Shown here: piece after piece, positions 26,205 through 34,340 of the stretch
Position numbering within the stretch: the first letter of the stretch is position 1
Layout: each line of letters starts with the position of its first letter
Assembly (NCBI RefSeq): GCF_000158095.2
Contig: NZ_CM011002.1
Coordinates: 2,433,228-2,497,227 of the forward strand
Reading direction: 5' to 3'
DNA length: 64,000 nt
Origin: Roseibium alexandrii DFL-11
GTDB lineage: Bacteria; Pseudomonadota; Alphaproteobacteria; Rhizobiales; Stappiaceae
The notes under the pieces: generated by a model
What the model saw: the letters and a program-made list of their open reading frames with translations, nothing else
What the model was told of the DNA's origin: nothing
Databases searched by the model: none
Made by a program: the position numbers and the translations under genes

Positions 26205-29186
26205 ATGGGCATGATCAGTCGCGGTTCTGAATGGCACCGATGGGAGCCACATATTCATGCTCCTGGGACTGTCCTCAACAATCAATTCGGTAAAGCCGAC
26301 CCTTGGAGTGCCTACATCACGACGTTGGAAGGTTTGACGCCGACAATCGAGGCTATCGCCGTCACTGACTATTACGTTACTGACACTTACGAGGAATTCC
26401 TTGAACATAAGGCCGCTGGCCGTTTGCCTAACGTGGCGCTGCTCTTCCCTAACATCGAGCTGCGCCTGGATGTCGCAGCAAAGTCAGGCTTTGTGAACAT
26501 CCATCTCCTGGTTAGCCCGGAAGACCCTGATCACTTGAACGAGGCGAGGCGTATCCTCAAGCGCTTACAATTTCATGCGTTCAACGACCGGTTCGATTGC
26601 ACGCGCGAGGAACTGATCAAGCTTGGTAAGCGCGCGGATTCCACTATAACCGATGACAATGCGGCTCTTCGCCATGGCGCGACTCAATTCAAGGTCAATT
26701 TCAATCAATTGAGGAAGGTCATCAGCGAAAGCGAATGGGCGACAAACAACATACTAATCGCCGTCGCTGGCGGTTCCGGCGATGGCACGTCGGGAATTCG
26801 ACAGGCTGCCGACCTGACAGTCCGCCAAGAGATCGAAAAGTTTGCTCACATCATCTTTTCAAGTAGCCCAGCGCAGCGCGAGTTCTGGATTGGTCAGCGT
26901 AGCATGTCGACTGAAGACCTGCGCGCTCGATATGACGGGTGCAAACCCTGCCTCCACGGTAGCGACTCTCACGATCAGAAATCCGTGGGCCAGCCCGTTG
27001 ACAATCGCTTCTCGTGGATAAAAGGCGCGCTAGAGTTCGATGCCCTTCGTCAAGCCTGTATTGATCCAGAAAGCCGCGCTTATGTCGGAGAGCACCCGCC
27101 CCGCTCGGCCATACCGTCTCAGGTCATCTCGCATGTCAAAATCGAAGATGCTGATTGGGCCGCCACGCCCGACATCCCTCTGAACCCCGGTCTTGTCGCC
27201 ATAGTTGGAGCACGAGGATCCGGGAAAACGGCCCTTGCCGACGTCATAGCAGCGGGTTGCGATGCGATCACACCTGCAGGCTGGGATGCTGACGAAAACA
27301 TCAGTCCGTCCTTCCTGGCGCGAGCGCGTCAATTAATCGGGCGCGCAACGACGACACTTACTTGGGGCGGAGCTGAGACGGTCACGCGCTCGCTTGATGG
27401 CAGCGACGCCAACGGTCACATGTCTTACGAACGCGCTCGTTATCTTTCCCAACAATTCGTAGAGGAACTTTGCTCGGCCAAGGGCGTCTCCGATGGCCTG
27501 GTAGACGAAATCGAGCGAGTGATTTTTGAATCTCATTCGAAAGATGAAGGTGAATGGGCGCTCAATTTCGAGGAGTTGCGTGATCAGAAAACGTCGCGGT
27601 TTCAACAGGCGCGCGAGCGTGAAGCTGCGGCGATCTCTGACATCTCGGATCGCATCGCCACTGAGTTTGAGAAAGAGAGCCTCATCGCCACGCTTACTGC
27701 CCAAGTACAACAGAGAAAAAAGGTGATCGTGGACTACACAGCCGATCGCGCAAAGCTAGTGGTCAAAGGCACCGAAGCTCAAGTCGCCCGTCACACTCAG
27801 CTCTCTGAGACAGCGCAAGTGCTTCGCAACCAAATTCAGAATTTCGGGAACCAGCGCCGTACATTCGTCGCCCTCCAGGACGAAGTTAAGAGCATGCGGG
27901 CGACAGGAGCCCCAGAGATGCTCCGTCAGGCTCAAGCGAGATACGCCAACAGCGGAATGAAAGCCGAGCAGTGGGACGAGTTCCTATTGATCTATAAAGG
28001 CGACGTCGACAATAGCCTGAGGGCCTATATCACATGGGTGGACGGCGAAATTGCGAAGGTTAACGGCACGCCGCCGCCTATCGGTGATCCGAACGTCCCA
28101 CTAATCGCAGACACGGTCGATGTCTCAACTCTACCGCTCGCCCCGATCTCCGCTGAGATGACGCGCCTGGAGGCAATGTTCAGCGCTGACAAACTCGTGC
28201 GCGATCAGTATGCAGCTCTGACTAAACGCATCGCGCAAGAAAATTCCGCGCTTCAAACCCTCGAAACCAGACTTACCGACTCAATCGGTGCTGCCGCTCG
28301 CCGTAAGGATCTCCAGACCGAGCGCGATGACACCTACGGCCGGGTTTTCGAGGCAATCATCAATGAGCAGGATGCGCTTGCCGATCTCTACGCACCGCTG
28401 ATGGCGCGAATTGCCACATCGCCGGGCACACTGAAGAAGCTCAGCTTCTCGGTTCGTAGGATAGCCGACGTACAGGGATGGGGCACCTTCGCAGAGGAAG
28501 AACTTCTCGACCGCCGCAAAGCCGGACCTTTTTACGGTCGCGGCTCGCTGATCGCGGCAGCGACGGAGGCACTAATGCCCGCCTGGGAGACCGGATCGGC
28601 AACAGACGTCCAGTCAGCCATGACGGCGTTCATGGCCAAGTATCTGCGAGACCTACTATCGCACGCACCATTTGCACCGGCACAGCAGGCCGAATACCGG
28701 GAGTGGTCAAAGCGGTTTGCCCACTGGCTTTTCAGCACAGATCACATCACCGTCCGATACGAAATCGCCTATGACGGCGTGGATATCCGGAAGCTTTCTC
28801 CTGGAACGCGTGGCATCGTCTTGCTCTTGCTATATCTTGCGCTCGATGATGCTGATGACAGACCGCTCATCATCGACCAACCTGAGGAAAACCTTGATCC
28901 GAAGTCGGTCTTCGACGAGCTGGTAGCGCTCTTTATCGCAGCGAAGGCAAAGCGTCAGGTGATTATGGTCACCCATAACGCCAACCTTGTCATCAACACA
29001 GATGCTGATCAAATCATCGTTGCCGAAGCTGGGCCCCATCCGTCCGGAGGCCTTCCGCCCATAAGCTACGTTGCGGGCGGGCTGGAGAATGCTGCAATTC
29101 GTAAGGCTGTCTGTAAAATCCTTGAAGGTGGTGAAGATGCCTTCCGCGAGCGTGCACGTCGCCTTCGCGTGCGACTTGAACGGTAA
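26205..29186 (+). CDS. PHP-domain / SMC-like ATPase, putative defence protein
   Basis: The 993-residue protein joins an N-terminal PHP-type phosphoesterase region to an SMC/RecN-like ATPase. Metal motifs are H-x-H at 16-18 (WEPHIHAPG), VTDYYVTD near 53-60 and HGSDSHD at 251-257. The ATPase has Walker A GARGSGKT at 335-342, a coiled-coil-rich middle (about 450-760), an ABC signature LSPGTRG, Walker B LIIDQPEENLD near 888-898 and an H-loop VTHN near 922. The same plan occurs in the TrlF-family AAA-like ATPases, which are common in defence islands. I infer a nucleic-acid-sensing nuclease or phosphoesterase in anti-phage immunity. No partner gene is adjacent. The start could be at residue 1 or residue 3. 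Confidence 0.8.
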   Translation: MGMISRGSEWHRWEPHIHAPGTVLNNQFGKADPWSAYITTLEGLTPTIEAIAVTDYYVTDTYEEFLEHKAAGRLPNVALLFPNIELRLDVAAKSGFVNIHLLVSPEDPDHLNEARRILKRLQFHAFNDRFDCTREELIKLGKRADSTITDDNAALRHGATQFKVNFNQLRKVISESEWATNNILIAVAGGSGDGTSGIRQAADLTVRQEIEKFAHIIFSSSPAQREFWIGQRSMSTEDLRARYDGCKPCLHGSDSHDQKSVGQPVDNRFSWIKGALEFDALRQACIDPESRAYVGEHPPRSAIPSQVISHVKIEDADWAATPDIPLNPGLVAIVGARGSGKTALADVIAAGCDAITPAGWDADENISPSFLARARQLIGRATTTLTWGGAETVTRSLDGSDANGHMSYERARYLSQQFVEELCSAKGVSDGLVDEIERVIFESHSKDEGEWALNFEELRDQKTSRFQQAREREAAAISDISDRIATEFEKESLIATLTAQVQQRKKVIVDYTADRAKLVVKGTEAQVARHTQLSETAQVLRNQIQNFGNQRRTFVALQDEVKSMRATGAPEMLRQAQARYANSGMKAEQWDEFLLIYKGDVDNSLRAYITWVDGEIAKVNGTPPPIGDPNVPLIADTVDVSTLPLAPISAEMTRLEAMFSADKLVRDQYAALTKRIAQENSALQTLETRLTDSIGAAARRKDLQTERDDTYGRVFEAIINEQDALADLYAPLMARIATSPGTLKKLSFSVRRIADVQGWGTFAEEELLDRRKAGPFYGRGSLIAAATEALMPAWETGSATDVQSAMTAFMAKYLRDLLSHAPFAPAQQAEYREWSKRFAHWLFSTDHITVRYEIAYDGVDIRKLSPGTRGIVLLLLYLALDDADDRPLIIDQPEENLDPKSVFDELVALFIAAKAKRQVIMVTHNANLVINTDADQIIVAEAGPHPSGGLPPISYVAGGLENAAIRKAVCKILEGGEDAFRERARRLRVRLER

Positions 29187-29269
29187 GACAAAGTTCTCGC
29201 TGGCAGCTGCGATCTTGAGACAAGCCATCTTTGAAAGATCATCTCGACATTGAATTTGCCAAATTTAGC

Positions 29270-29309
29270 TGTTACATATCAAGCAACGAACCTTGCTAGA
29301 AATGTAACA
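29270..29309. promoter_or_regulatory. 40-bp nested dyad before the serine recombinase
   Basis: Two inverted repeats share one centre (29289.5): TGTTACAT at 29270-29277 with ATGTAACA at 29302-29309, and AGCAA at 29282-29286 with TTGCT at 29293-29297. The dyad ends 4 bases before the recombinase ATG, so it covers the ribosome-binding region. It is either an operator for autoregulation or a recombination half-site pair. Confidence 0.6.
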
Positions 29310-29313
29310 ACCG

Positions 29314-30006
29314 ATGCAGAACACAAAATACGTATCTTATCTGCGCGTCTCCACGCAAAAACAGGGGATGTCAGGTCTAGGCCTAGAGGCGCAAAGAGCT
29401 GCCGTGAACGCCTTCCTTCAAGGTAAGCAAGCGCGCGTTATTGAAGAGTTCGTTGAGGTAGAAAGCGGCAGCAATTCGGAACGCGATGAGCTCGACGCAG
29501 CACTGAAGGCCTGCCGTCTTCACAAAGCCGTTTTGGTGATCGCAAAACTCGACCGACTTTCGAGGGACGCAGCATTTCTGCTTAATCTTCAAAAGGCCAA
29601 CGTCAAATTTGTCGCCGCCGATATGCCTGAAGCCAATGAGATGATTGTCGGGATTATGGCTGTCGTCGCACAGGCTGAGCGCAAAATGATCTCAGACAGG
29701 ACAAAAGCGGCACTTGCAGCTGCAAAGGAGAGAGGCGTCAAGCTGGGGGGCTTTCGCGGACACAAGGCCGATAACGCCGCCCGTGAAAAGGCACGGTCAG
29801 TCAAACGGGCAAAAGCGAAGGCATTTGCGATCGATGTGCACCCGGCCATCATTGAAGCAGAACAAGCGGGCTATCGATCGCTCCGCCAGATTGCCGAAGC
29901 ATTGAACGCCAAAGAAATCCCGACCCCGCGCGGTGGAAAATGGAGCAGCGTTCAGGTCAAGCGCGTCAAAGATGCGCTGAACAACATAGTTGCCGACAAA
30001 ACATGA
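29314..30006 (+). CDS. Serine recombinase (resolvase/invertase family)
   Basis: The 230-residue protein has the N-terminal catalytic domain of serine recombinases: YLRVSTQKQ with the nucleophile Ser13, AKLDRLSRD near residue 80 and the EAERKMISDRTKAAL helix (reads QAERKMISDRT) near 125. The C-terminal 70 residues (GYRSLRQIAEALNAKEIPTPRGGKWSS) form a helix-turn-helix of the Recombinase/HTH type. At this length it is a small resolvase rather than a large integrase. A nested dyad directly precedes the gene and could be its target. The start codon lacks a strong SD. Confidence 0.88.
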   Translation: MQNTKYVSYLRVSTQKQGMSGLGLEAQRAAVNAFLQGKQARVIEEFVEVESGSNSERDELDAALKACRLHKAVLVIAKLDRLSRDAAFLLNLQKANVKFVAADMPEANEMIVGIMAVVAQAERKMISDRTKAALAAAKERGVKLGGFRGHKADNAAREKARSVKRAKAKAFAIDVHPAIIEAEQAGYRSLRQIAEALNAKEIPTPRGGKWSSVQVKRVKDALNNIVADKT

Positions 30007-30286
30007 TACATGTACCGCTGGCCTTTGCGGCATTGTTTGCATCGCTTCAAGTATTTTGAAACCCGATAATTTGGCTCAAGAAGCGGCTTTTTTGCTCAGG
30101 TCGTCAATTTTCATAAGTTGTATTTTCGACTACTTTTTTCCTGCAATTATACAGAATTACGAAGTCTTAGGTTCTGGCAATTTTCTTGACCCGGATGCTT
30201 TATGTAAGGACGAACTATTTTTATTCAATGCTTCATTAATAACTTTTTTCAATGTAAAATATTACAAACAACAAATTGGATCAAAA

Positions 30287-30424
30287 ATGAAGAAGTATAC
30301 AAGCCTGTCAATCAGAAAAGAGACACGAGATTTGCTTCGCACAATTGCGAAGTCTCAACGTCGCTCTATCGCCGAGACGGTGAGCATCCTTGTCGAAAAA
30401 GAAATGATCAAGCAAAAAGGGTAA
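30287..30424 (+). CDS. Ribbon-helix-helix protein (45 aa)
   Basis: The short product starts MKKYTSLSIRKETRDLLRTI and continues with a second helix ending in a basic tail. A beta strand (TSLSI) followed by two helices is the CopG/Arc-type ribbon-helix-helix plan, so a DNA-binding repressor of island genes is likely. The 280 bases before it are strongly AT-rich with several T-runs and contain no other gene, and probably hold its promoter. The longer open frame from 29990 has no family resemblance before this ATG. Confidence 0.65.
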   Translation: MKKYTSLSIRKETRDLLRTIAKSQRRSIAETVSILVEKEMIKQKG

Positions 30425-30430
30425 AAAACT

Positions 30431-30670
30431 TTGTTCACGAACTTCAATATCGTCGGCATGACCCCTGCTGATATCACAGAGCTCAACCGGCACTTCGTCA
30501 AAGAAGAAACAATCTGCGTAGGGGCCGCTGAGCTCACATTTGGATCGAACGAAGGACGCCCGATGGTCATCCTGATGTCACAAGGCGAGCACGCGGTTCT
30601 TCAGGTCGACGAACCATGCGACCTCAGCACCTTCGCAGAAACTTACGGCAATCCATGGGAAGATGAGTAA
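30431..30670 (+). CDS. Small acidic protein of unknown function (79 aa)
   Basis: The frame opens with a TTG at 30431, about 9 bases after an AAGGG, and encodes 79 residues with an acidic C-terminus (GNPWEDE). The ATG at 30458 (MTPADITE) would give 70 residues. The composition is protein-like, without signal or membrane segments. It starts 6 bases after the ribbon-helix-helix gene, so the two probably share a transcript, as in two-gene regulatory or toxin-antitoxin pairs. I recognise no family. Confidence 0.5.
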   Translation: MFTNFNIVGMTPADITELNRHFVKEETICVGAAELTFGSNEGRPMVILMSQGEHAVLQVDEPCDLSTFAETYGNPWEDE

Positions 30671-30699
30671 TCGCCTAGCCCAAAGTCGCTATAGCAAAC

Positions 30700-30724
30700 C
30701 TGGAGGGGAAGAAATCCCCTCCAG
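30700..30724 (+). terminator. Stem-loop after the small acidic gene
   Basis: CTGGAGGGG (30700-30708) and CCCCTCCAG (30716-30724) form a perfect 9-bp stem with loop AAGAAAT. The following bases are only mildly T-rich. It lies 30 bases after a stop codon and 46 before the next start. Confidence 0.5.
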
Positions 30725-30769
30725 ACCTCATTTGGTCTCGATCCAGCCCCGCAAACTCATGCCGAGATA

Positions 30770-31882
30770 ATGCAGCCTGCCAGCCAACACAAACAACAGA
30801 GCGACAAGAAAGTAAATTCCAAGAGGCGGAAGTCTTACTTCACCGAAGCGCATTTTTTCGCAGATCTCTGCCACCTTTCTAAGCATGGTCAAGGCCCTGC
30901 TGAGCTGCTGTCTTTAGTAGGTGTGGGTTTAGACAAAGCATCTCCGGTCAATTTCAAAAGAGGAAGAACCAGGCGATTTCCACTTCCTCCCCTCTCAACA
31001 TATTACGTGACGCCAAATAAGGAGAAGAAGAAGCCACCACTATGGCGTGACACCAGCCAACTCACCAAAGCGTTCTTCTCTCATCTGGCGATTATGGAAA
31101 CCGGACAAGCAGTAGGCGTAACCGTTAACCTGAGCTCGGAGATTGAGCGCCTTGCCAGGGCGAACAAAAAAGGCGCTCTGGACTATATTAGGCGACGGAT
31201 CGACCGGTATTTTAAAGCCATTGATGGACTATGCGAGAACTGGTGGTTCTGCATCGAAGAAACAGATTGTGGCAGGCTTCATCTGCATGGCGAATTATCC
31301 GCCTCGGAAGACGAAAATGATCGGCGCCGTATTCGGAGGGCTCTTCGTCGTGCAGCCGGGGAGTGGAGCACCAATCGGCAGCGTCAAGTTCATTTCACCG
31401 AGATCAATAATTACGGCTGGCACACCTATGTGACCAAGCGGCTTAATTTGACCGAGAAACGCGCCAGAAAATCGAATTTACGCGAACACGGCAAGCTCTA
31501 CATGCGCGCTTCTTTCGAGGGTCCGGGTTTCACGATGGCCCGCATGACAAGGAAGAGGACGGTCGAGCTGTTCGAAATGGCGCGCCAGGCCGTCATCGCT
31601 GAACGTCAGAAAATAGCCCGCAAAAAGAAGGAACCTTGTGATCAAGCAACCTCGGCAGACATCCAAAGTGGACCGAATGCCGAGGCAGCTTTCAAAGCTG
31701 CGGGTTCAACGCCTAAATGTTGCGAAGAGCTTCCAACTTGTGAAACTTCTGCCATCGCAATTGCGTGTTTCTACAGGCAGCGCTATTCGGCAAATTACCG
31801 ACCAACTTGCCGTCCTTCACGATCACCTCGATGGCCTGGCGCCCCGTGTAACCGCCCATCTGATTCTTGGTGTTCGCCTTGA
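30770..31882 (+). CDS. HUH-endonuclease-like replication protein (putative)
   Basis: The 370-residue basic protein has RLHLHGEL (H171-x-H173) in its middle after the strands WWFCIEE, and a later GWHTYVTKRL with Tyr220 and Lys223. An H-U-H pair followed by a Y-x2-K helix is the active-site plan of HUH Rep and relaxase enzymes that nick DNA to start rolling-circle replication or mobilisation. Residues 1-90 are Lys/Arg-rich and unassigned. The last 56 residues overlap the antisense lipoprotein gene and are rich in Pro/Arg/Ser, so the original stop may have been lost or the tail may be non-functional. Family identity is inferred from motifs only. Confidence 0.5.
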   Translation: MQPASQHKQQSDKKVNSKRRKSYFTEAHFFADLCHLSKHGQGPAELLSLVGVGLDKASPVNFKRGRTRRFPLPPLSTYYVTPNKEKKKPPLWRDTSQLTKAFFSHLAIMETGQAVGVTVNLSSEIERLARANKKGALDYIRRRIDRYFKAIDGLCENWWFCIEETDCGRLHLHGELSASEDENDRRRIRRALRRAAGEWSTNRQRQVHFTEINNYGWHTYVTKRLNLTEKRARKSNLREHGKLYMRASFEGPGFTMARMTRKRTVELFEMARQAVIAERQKIARKKKEPCDQATSADIQSGPNAEAAFKAAGSTPKCCEELPTCETSAIAIACFYRQRYSANYRPTCRPSRSPRWPGAPCNRPSDSWCSP

Positions 31883-32105
31883 CACAAAGCCAATGAAGCC
31901 CGCTTCGTTTGTTGAGCTGCATGTAAGAGATCTCAGCATCTCTGACCGAATAAGGGTCATAAAGAAAATCTCGGGCAGCATCGACGATTGCAGATTTGAC
32001 AGATGCCGGAGCCGGTTTCGCCTCATCAAATGACGCGGTCAGTTCCGCAGACGTCTGGCAACCAGCGACAAACACAGTCGCGGCAAAAATCGCAATAAAT
32101 CTCAA
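31713..32105 (-). CDS. Small lipoprotein of unknown function
   Basis: The 130-residue product has a lipoprotein signal: a hydrophobic start (FIAIFAATVF) and the lipobox VAGC with Cys16. The mature part contains AARDFLYDPYSVRDAEIS and CVKANTKNQMGGYTG, a pattern seen in small alphaproteobacterial lipoproteins of unknown role. The C-terminal 170 bases overlap the end of the HUH-like gene on the other strand. The signal and lipobox support this frame as the real one in the overlap. Confidence 0.65.
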   Translation of the reverse strand: MRFIAIFAATVFVAGCQTSAELTASFDEAKPAPASVKSAIVDAARDFLYDPYSVRDAEISYMQLNKRSGLHWLCVKANTKNQMGGYTGRQAIEVIVKDGKLVGNLPNSAACRNTQLRWQKFHKLEALRNI

Positions 32106-32234
32106 TTCTATTCCTCCAAATATCGAAGAAATAATTGATATTTGTGCTTATTTTTCCAGTCAAGATGACTTGTCAATCAAAGAACAAACGGGTGTGCACC
32201 GTCAGCCATTCGAACACCCGGCTGACATGATCGG

Positions 32235-32309
32235 TTAGATCATTATTTCAACCAGTTCGTCACCAATCAGGTGTTCGATGACGAAGGGTAGGTCATCCGG
32301 CCTCATCAT
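32235..32309 (-). CDS. Possible 24-aa peptide after the Rap1a/Tai-like gene
   Basis: An ATG at 32309 is preceded by AGGAG at a 6-base distance on the minus strand and opens a 24-codon frame (MMRPDDLPFVIEHL...) ending in TAA. It starts 13 bases after the stop of the Rap1a/Tai-like gene. The good ribosome-binding site is the only evidence. It could also be the start of a truncated gene. Confidence 0.25.
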   Translation of the reverse strand: MMRPDDLPFVIEHLIGDELVEIMI

Positions 32310-32321
32310 TGGGCGCTCCTG

Positions 32322-32675
32322 TTAGCAGGGGTATTTGTCCTTCAGAGCGAAGAAGACGGCTTCTGCTCCGGACAGGCCGCCAATGCGCGGTTGATCGTTC
32401 ATCCAGATCAAGGCGCTCTTGATCAATTGTTTGATCGGTGTGCGCTCGGGAACGCATAAACGAAGCCCGGACTCGGTTTTAATCAGATTCCGACTATCGA
32501 CGACTGCCGAAACGTATGACATGCATATCGCACGATTTTGACCCTCGTTCGGGTTAAGGCAGACTTCGAAAAGCTCGGCTCCGGAGTAAACAGCGGCCCC
32601 GTCTTCGGCAAAGGCTTTACCAGGCAATACCAAAGCGCCGGCAATCACCATGGCGCTCATCAAACTCTTAAACAT
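32322..32675 (-). CDS. Rap1a/Tai-like periplasmic protein
   Basis: The 117-residue protein has a signal peptide (residues 1-23, ending AFA). The mature domain has four cysteines (VCLN, AICMSY, LRLCVPE and the terminal PC) and a helical layout resembling the Rap1a/Tai family, whose characterised members are immunity proteins against type VI peptidoglycan amidases. Characteristic segments are the CMSYVSAVVD helix and LCVPERTPIKQL. No effector gene is adjacent, so here it may be an orphan immunity protein or have another periplasmic role. Confidence 0.65.
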   Translation of the reverse strand: MFKSLMSAMVIAGALVLPGKAFAEDGAAVYSGAELFEVCLNPNEGQNRAICMSYVSAVVDSRNLIKTESGLRLCVPERTPIKQLIKSALIWMNDQPRIGGLSGAEAVFFALKDKYPC

Positions 32676-33126
32676 CGATCCTCCGGTTCAGGTTGTTCCT
32701 GACTTCCTTATAGCGGCATCCACGAGGCGAATGGAAGCTGCGGGTATCCGATTGATGGGAGCTGACCTTGCGGAAGTAAGCTATATGAATCAATATCTTT
32801 AGATGATTTCGTGTCAGGCGAACGATAGCGCTCGCGACACCGCCCAGCCGCTCGCTATAAGGCTCGGGCTTCGCACTTCTCCCGTTTGCCACATCGGTCT
32901 ATACAAGCCGTTTTAAGCGCGCCTGAGCGCGTCTGCGGGCCGCTATGCGGAACACCTAACCTCAGGCTTAAACACCGTCCAGCGACCCTTAAAATTGACT
33001 TTTGAAGCACTTCCCTAAGACCAGTTAATCCACAACACATTTACCGACACAATTCACCTACACACGCACTCCGCGACACGTAGTGAAACGTCTATTTTCT
33101 GCGGATTATGGGCCCTCCCCGGAGTT
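32676..33126. other. Non-coding right end of the island
   Basis: About 450 bases between the Rap1a/Tai-like start and attR hold no protein-like frame. They contain short GC-rich dyads around 32880-32945 and, nearer the end, repeats shared with the left end of the element. The promoter of the minus-strand Rap1a/Tai gene must lie near 32700. Confidence 0.5.
33043..33111 (+). promoter_or_regulatory. Candidate integrase arm sites, right end
   Basis: ACCGACACA at 33043-33051 and ATTTTCTGCGGATTATGG at 33094-33111 repeat sequences found at 24464-24472 and 24425-24442 beside attL (the 18-mer with 16 of 18 matches). Related CTACACAC and GCGACACG motifs lie between them. Their placement just inside attR fits integrase arm binding. 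Confidence 0.45.
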
Positions 33127-33150
33127 TTCAAATCTCTCCGGCAGCACCAT
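33127..33150 (+). repeat. attR: 24-bp direct repeat of the tRNA-Thr 3' end
   Basis: The 24 bases are identical to 24371-24394. Here they are not part of a tRNA gene, since no D-arm or anticodon arm precedes them; an extra T breaks the T-arm just upstream. This marks the far boundary of the element. Confidence 0.85.
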
Positions 33151-33365
33151 TTTCTAGCGATCAGAATACCAACGCGCATCGTGATCGGAGCTGCTCCAGG
33201 AACGACCAACTGCGCACGCTTGCCTCTGCGAAAAAGTCTCCGCGCAGTTCCAGAAACAGCTTTATCTGGACCTCATGGGCTTCATGCCGTCAATGATGTA
33301 GGATCCTGGCAGGGGCGGCGTTAATCAACGCTCTCAAATAGATGATCATTCGGGAGTGCCGCGAG

Positions 33366-34340
33366 ATGAGTTTGTTGGAACCTAAAGTTTCCGCCCTCTC
33401 CGCGACAGATCTTTCCGGGCTTTGGGCCTTCGGCCTGATCAGCGCCCGTACGGGCGAGCCGCTAATCTTCGAAGGTGGCGAACACCAACTTGATACCAGC
33501 CTCACCTCTTACGGATATAATCAGGTCACCGACAGCAGCGGCAAGGTGAAGTCCGCTACCGCAGCCCCCTTCTCGGGTGGTGAACGACTTGTGCTGTCGG
33601 ATAGCCCAATCGCAGATCCTAATACCGTTGAATACGCTCGCACCCTAGCGATCATGGCACCGATCCGTGACGCGATCCTCTATCAATACGATCAGACATC
33701 CCGTGCGGAATGGGAGTTCCTGACTGCCGTCTTGACGCTGAATGGTCTCAAGACCTTGGGCGCCACAACTTCCAGCACATCGCTGCTGGCCAGTGGCGAG
33801 GTGTTTGATTATGTCGCAACAGACCCCACCGACGGCAATCCGGTGCTGCAATATCTTGAAGAGGCTGAACTTGAACTGAAGTGCCTCGGCTTCACAGCGT
33901 TTAACTTCACCAATCCCGAAGGCACCAATCACTGCGAAGAGACGGGACTGGTTGAGGGGTCAGGGATCAGAACATCCGCTGTTCTGCATGCCGGTGTTGA
34001 TGAGGTGTTTTACCTTCAGGAAAACGATGATGTGGCCGCCGCCATGCTGGACGGATCAGCGCACTACAACACCTTTGGCTGGCGGGAGGGCCGCGACCCC
34101 AATGGCTGGTTCGATACGGACTGGTATTTGGCACAAAACACGGATGTCGCCGCGGCGGACATCAACCCGCTCACGCACTACCTTGATCACGGGTGGCGCG
34201 AGGGAAGAAGCCCCTCTGAATACTTCGACGGGGATCGTTATTTGACTGCAAACACGGATGTGGCCAATGCCGGGATCGATCCTCTCAGTCATATGCTGAT
34301 GTTCGGCCTCGCGGAAGGCCGGGACTGGGGATTGCTTTAA
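33366..34340 (+). CDS. Repeat protein of unknown function (324 aa)
   Basis: The protein starts MSLLEPKVSALSA and has no classical signal peptide. Residues 1-210 match nothing I recognise; they contain DLSGLWAFGLISARTGEPL and a Ser/Thr-rich middle. Residues 211-324 are three repeats of about 38 residues built on FDTDWYLAQNTDVAAA, INPLTHYLDHGWREGR and a P-S/N linker, with aromatic and acidic conserved positions. Similar HY-x2-x-G-x2-EGR-P repeats occur in secreted and glycosyltransferase-associated bacterial proteins. The ATG at 33366 is preferred to that at 33342. A protease gene follows on the same strand. Confidence 0.6.
   Translation: MSLLEPKVSALSATDLSGLWAFGLISARTGEPLIFEGGEHQLDTSLTSYGYNQVTDSSGKVKSATAAPFSGGERLVLSDSPIADPNTVEYARTLAIMAPIRDAILYQYDQTSRAEWEFLTAVLTLNGLKTLGATTSSTSLLASGEVFDYVATDPTDGNPVLQYLEEAELELKCLGFTAFNFTNPEGTNHCEETGLVEGSGIRTSAVLHAGVDEVFYLQENDDVAAAMLDGSAHYNTFGWREGRDPNGWFDTDWYLAQNTDVAAADINPLTHYLDHGWREGRSPSEYFDGDRYLTANTDVANAGIDPLSHMLMFGLAEGRDWGLL

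Noticed and set aside
31638..32033. Plus-strand open frame of 131 codons opposite the lipoprotein gene
   Set aside because: The minus-strand frame has a signal peptide and lipobox; this frame has neither motifs nor a clear start.
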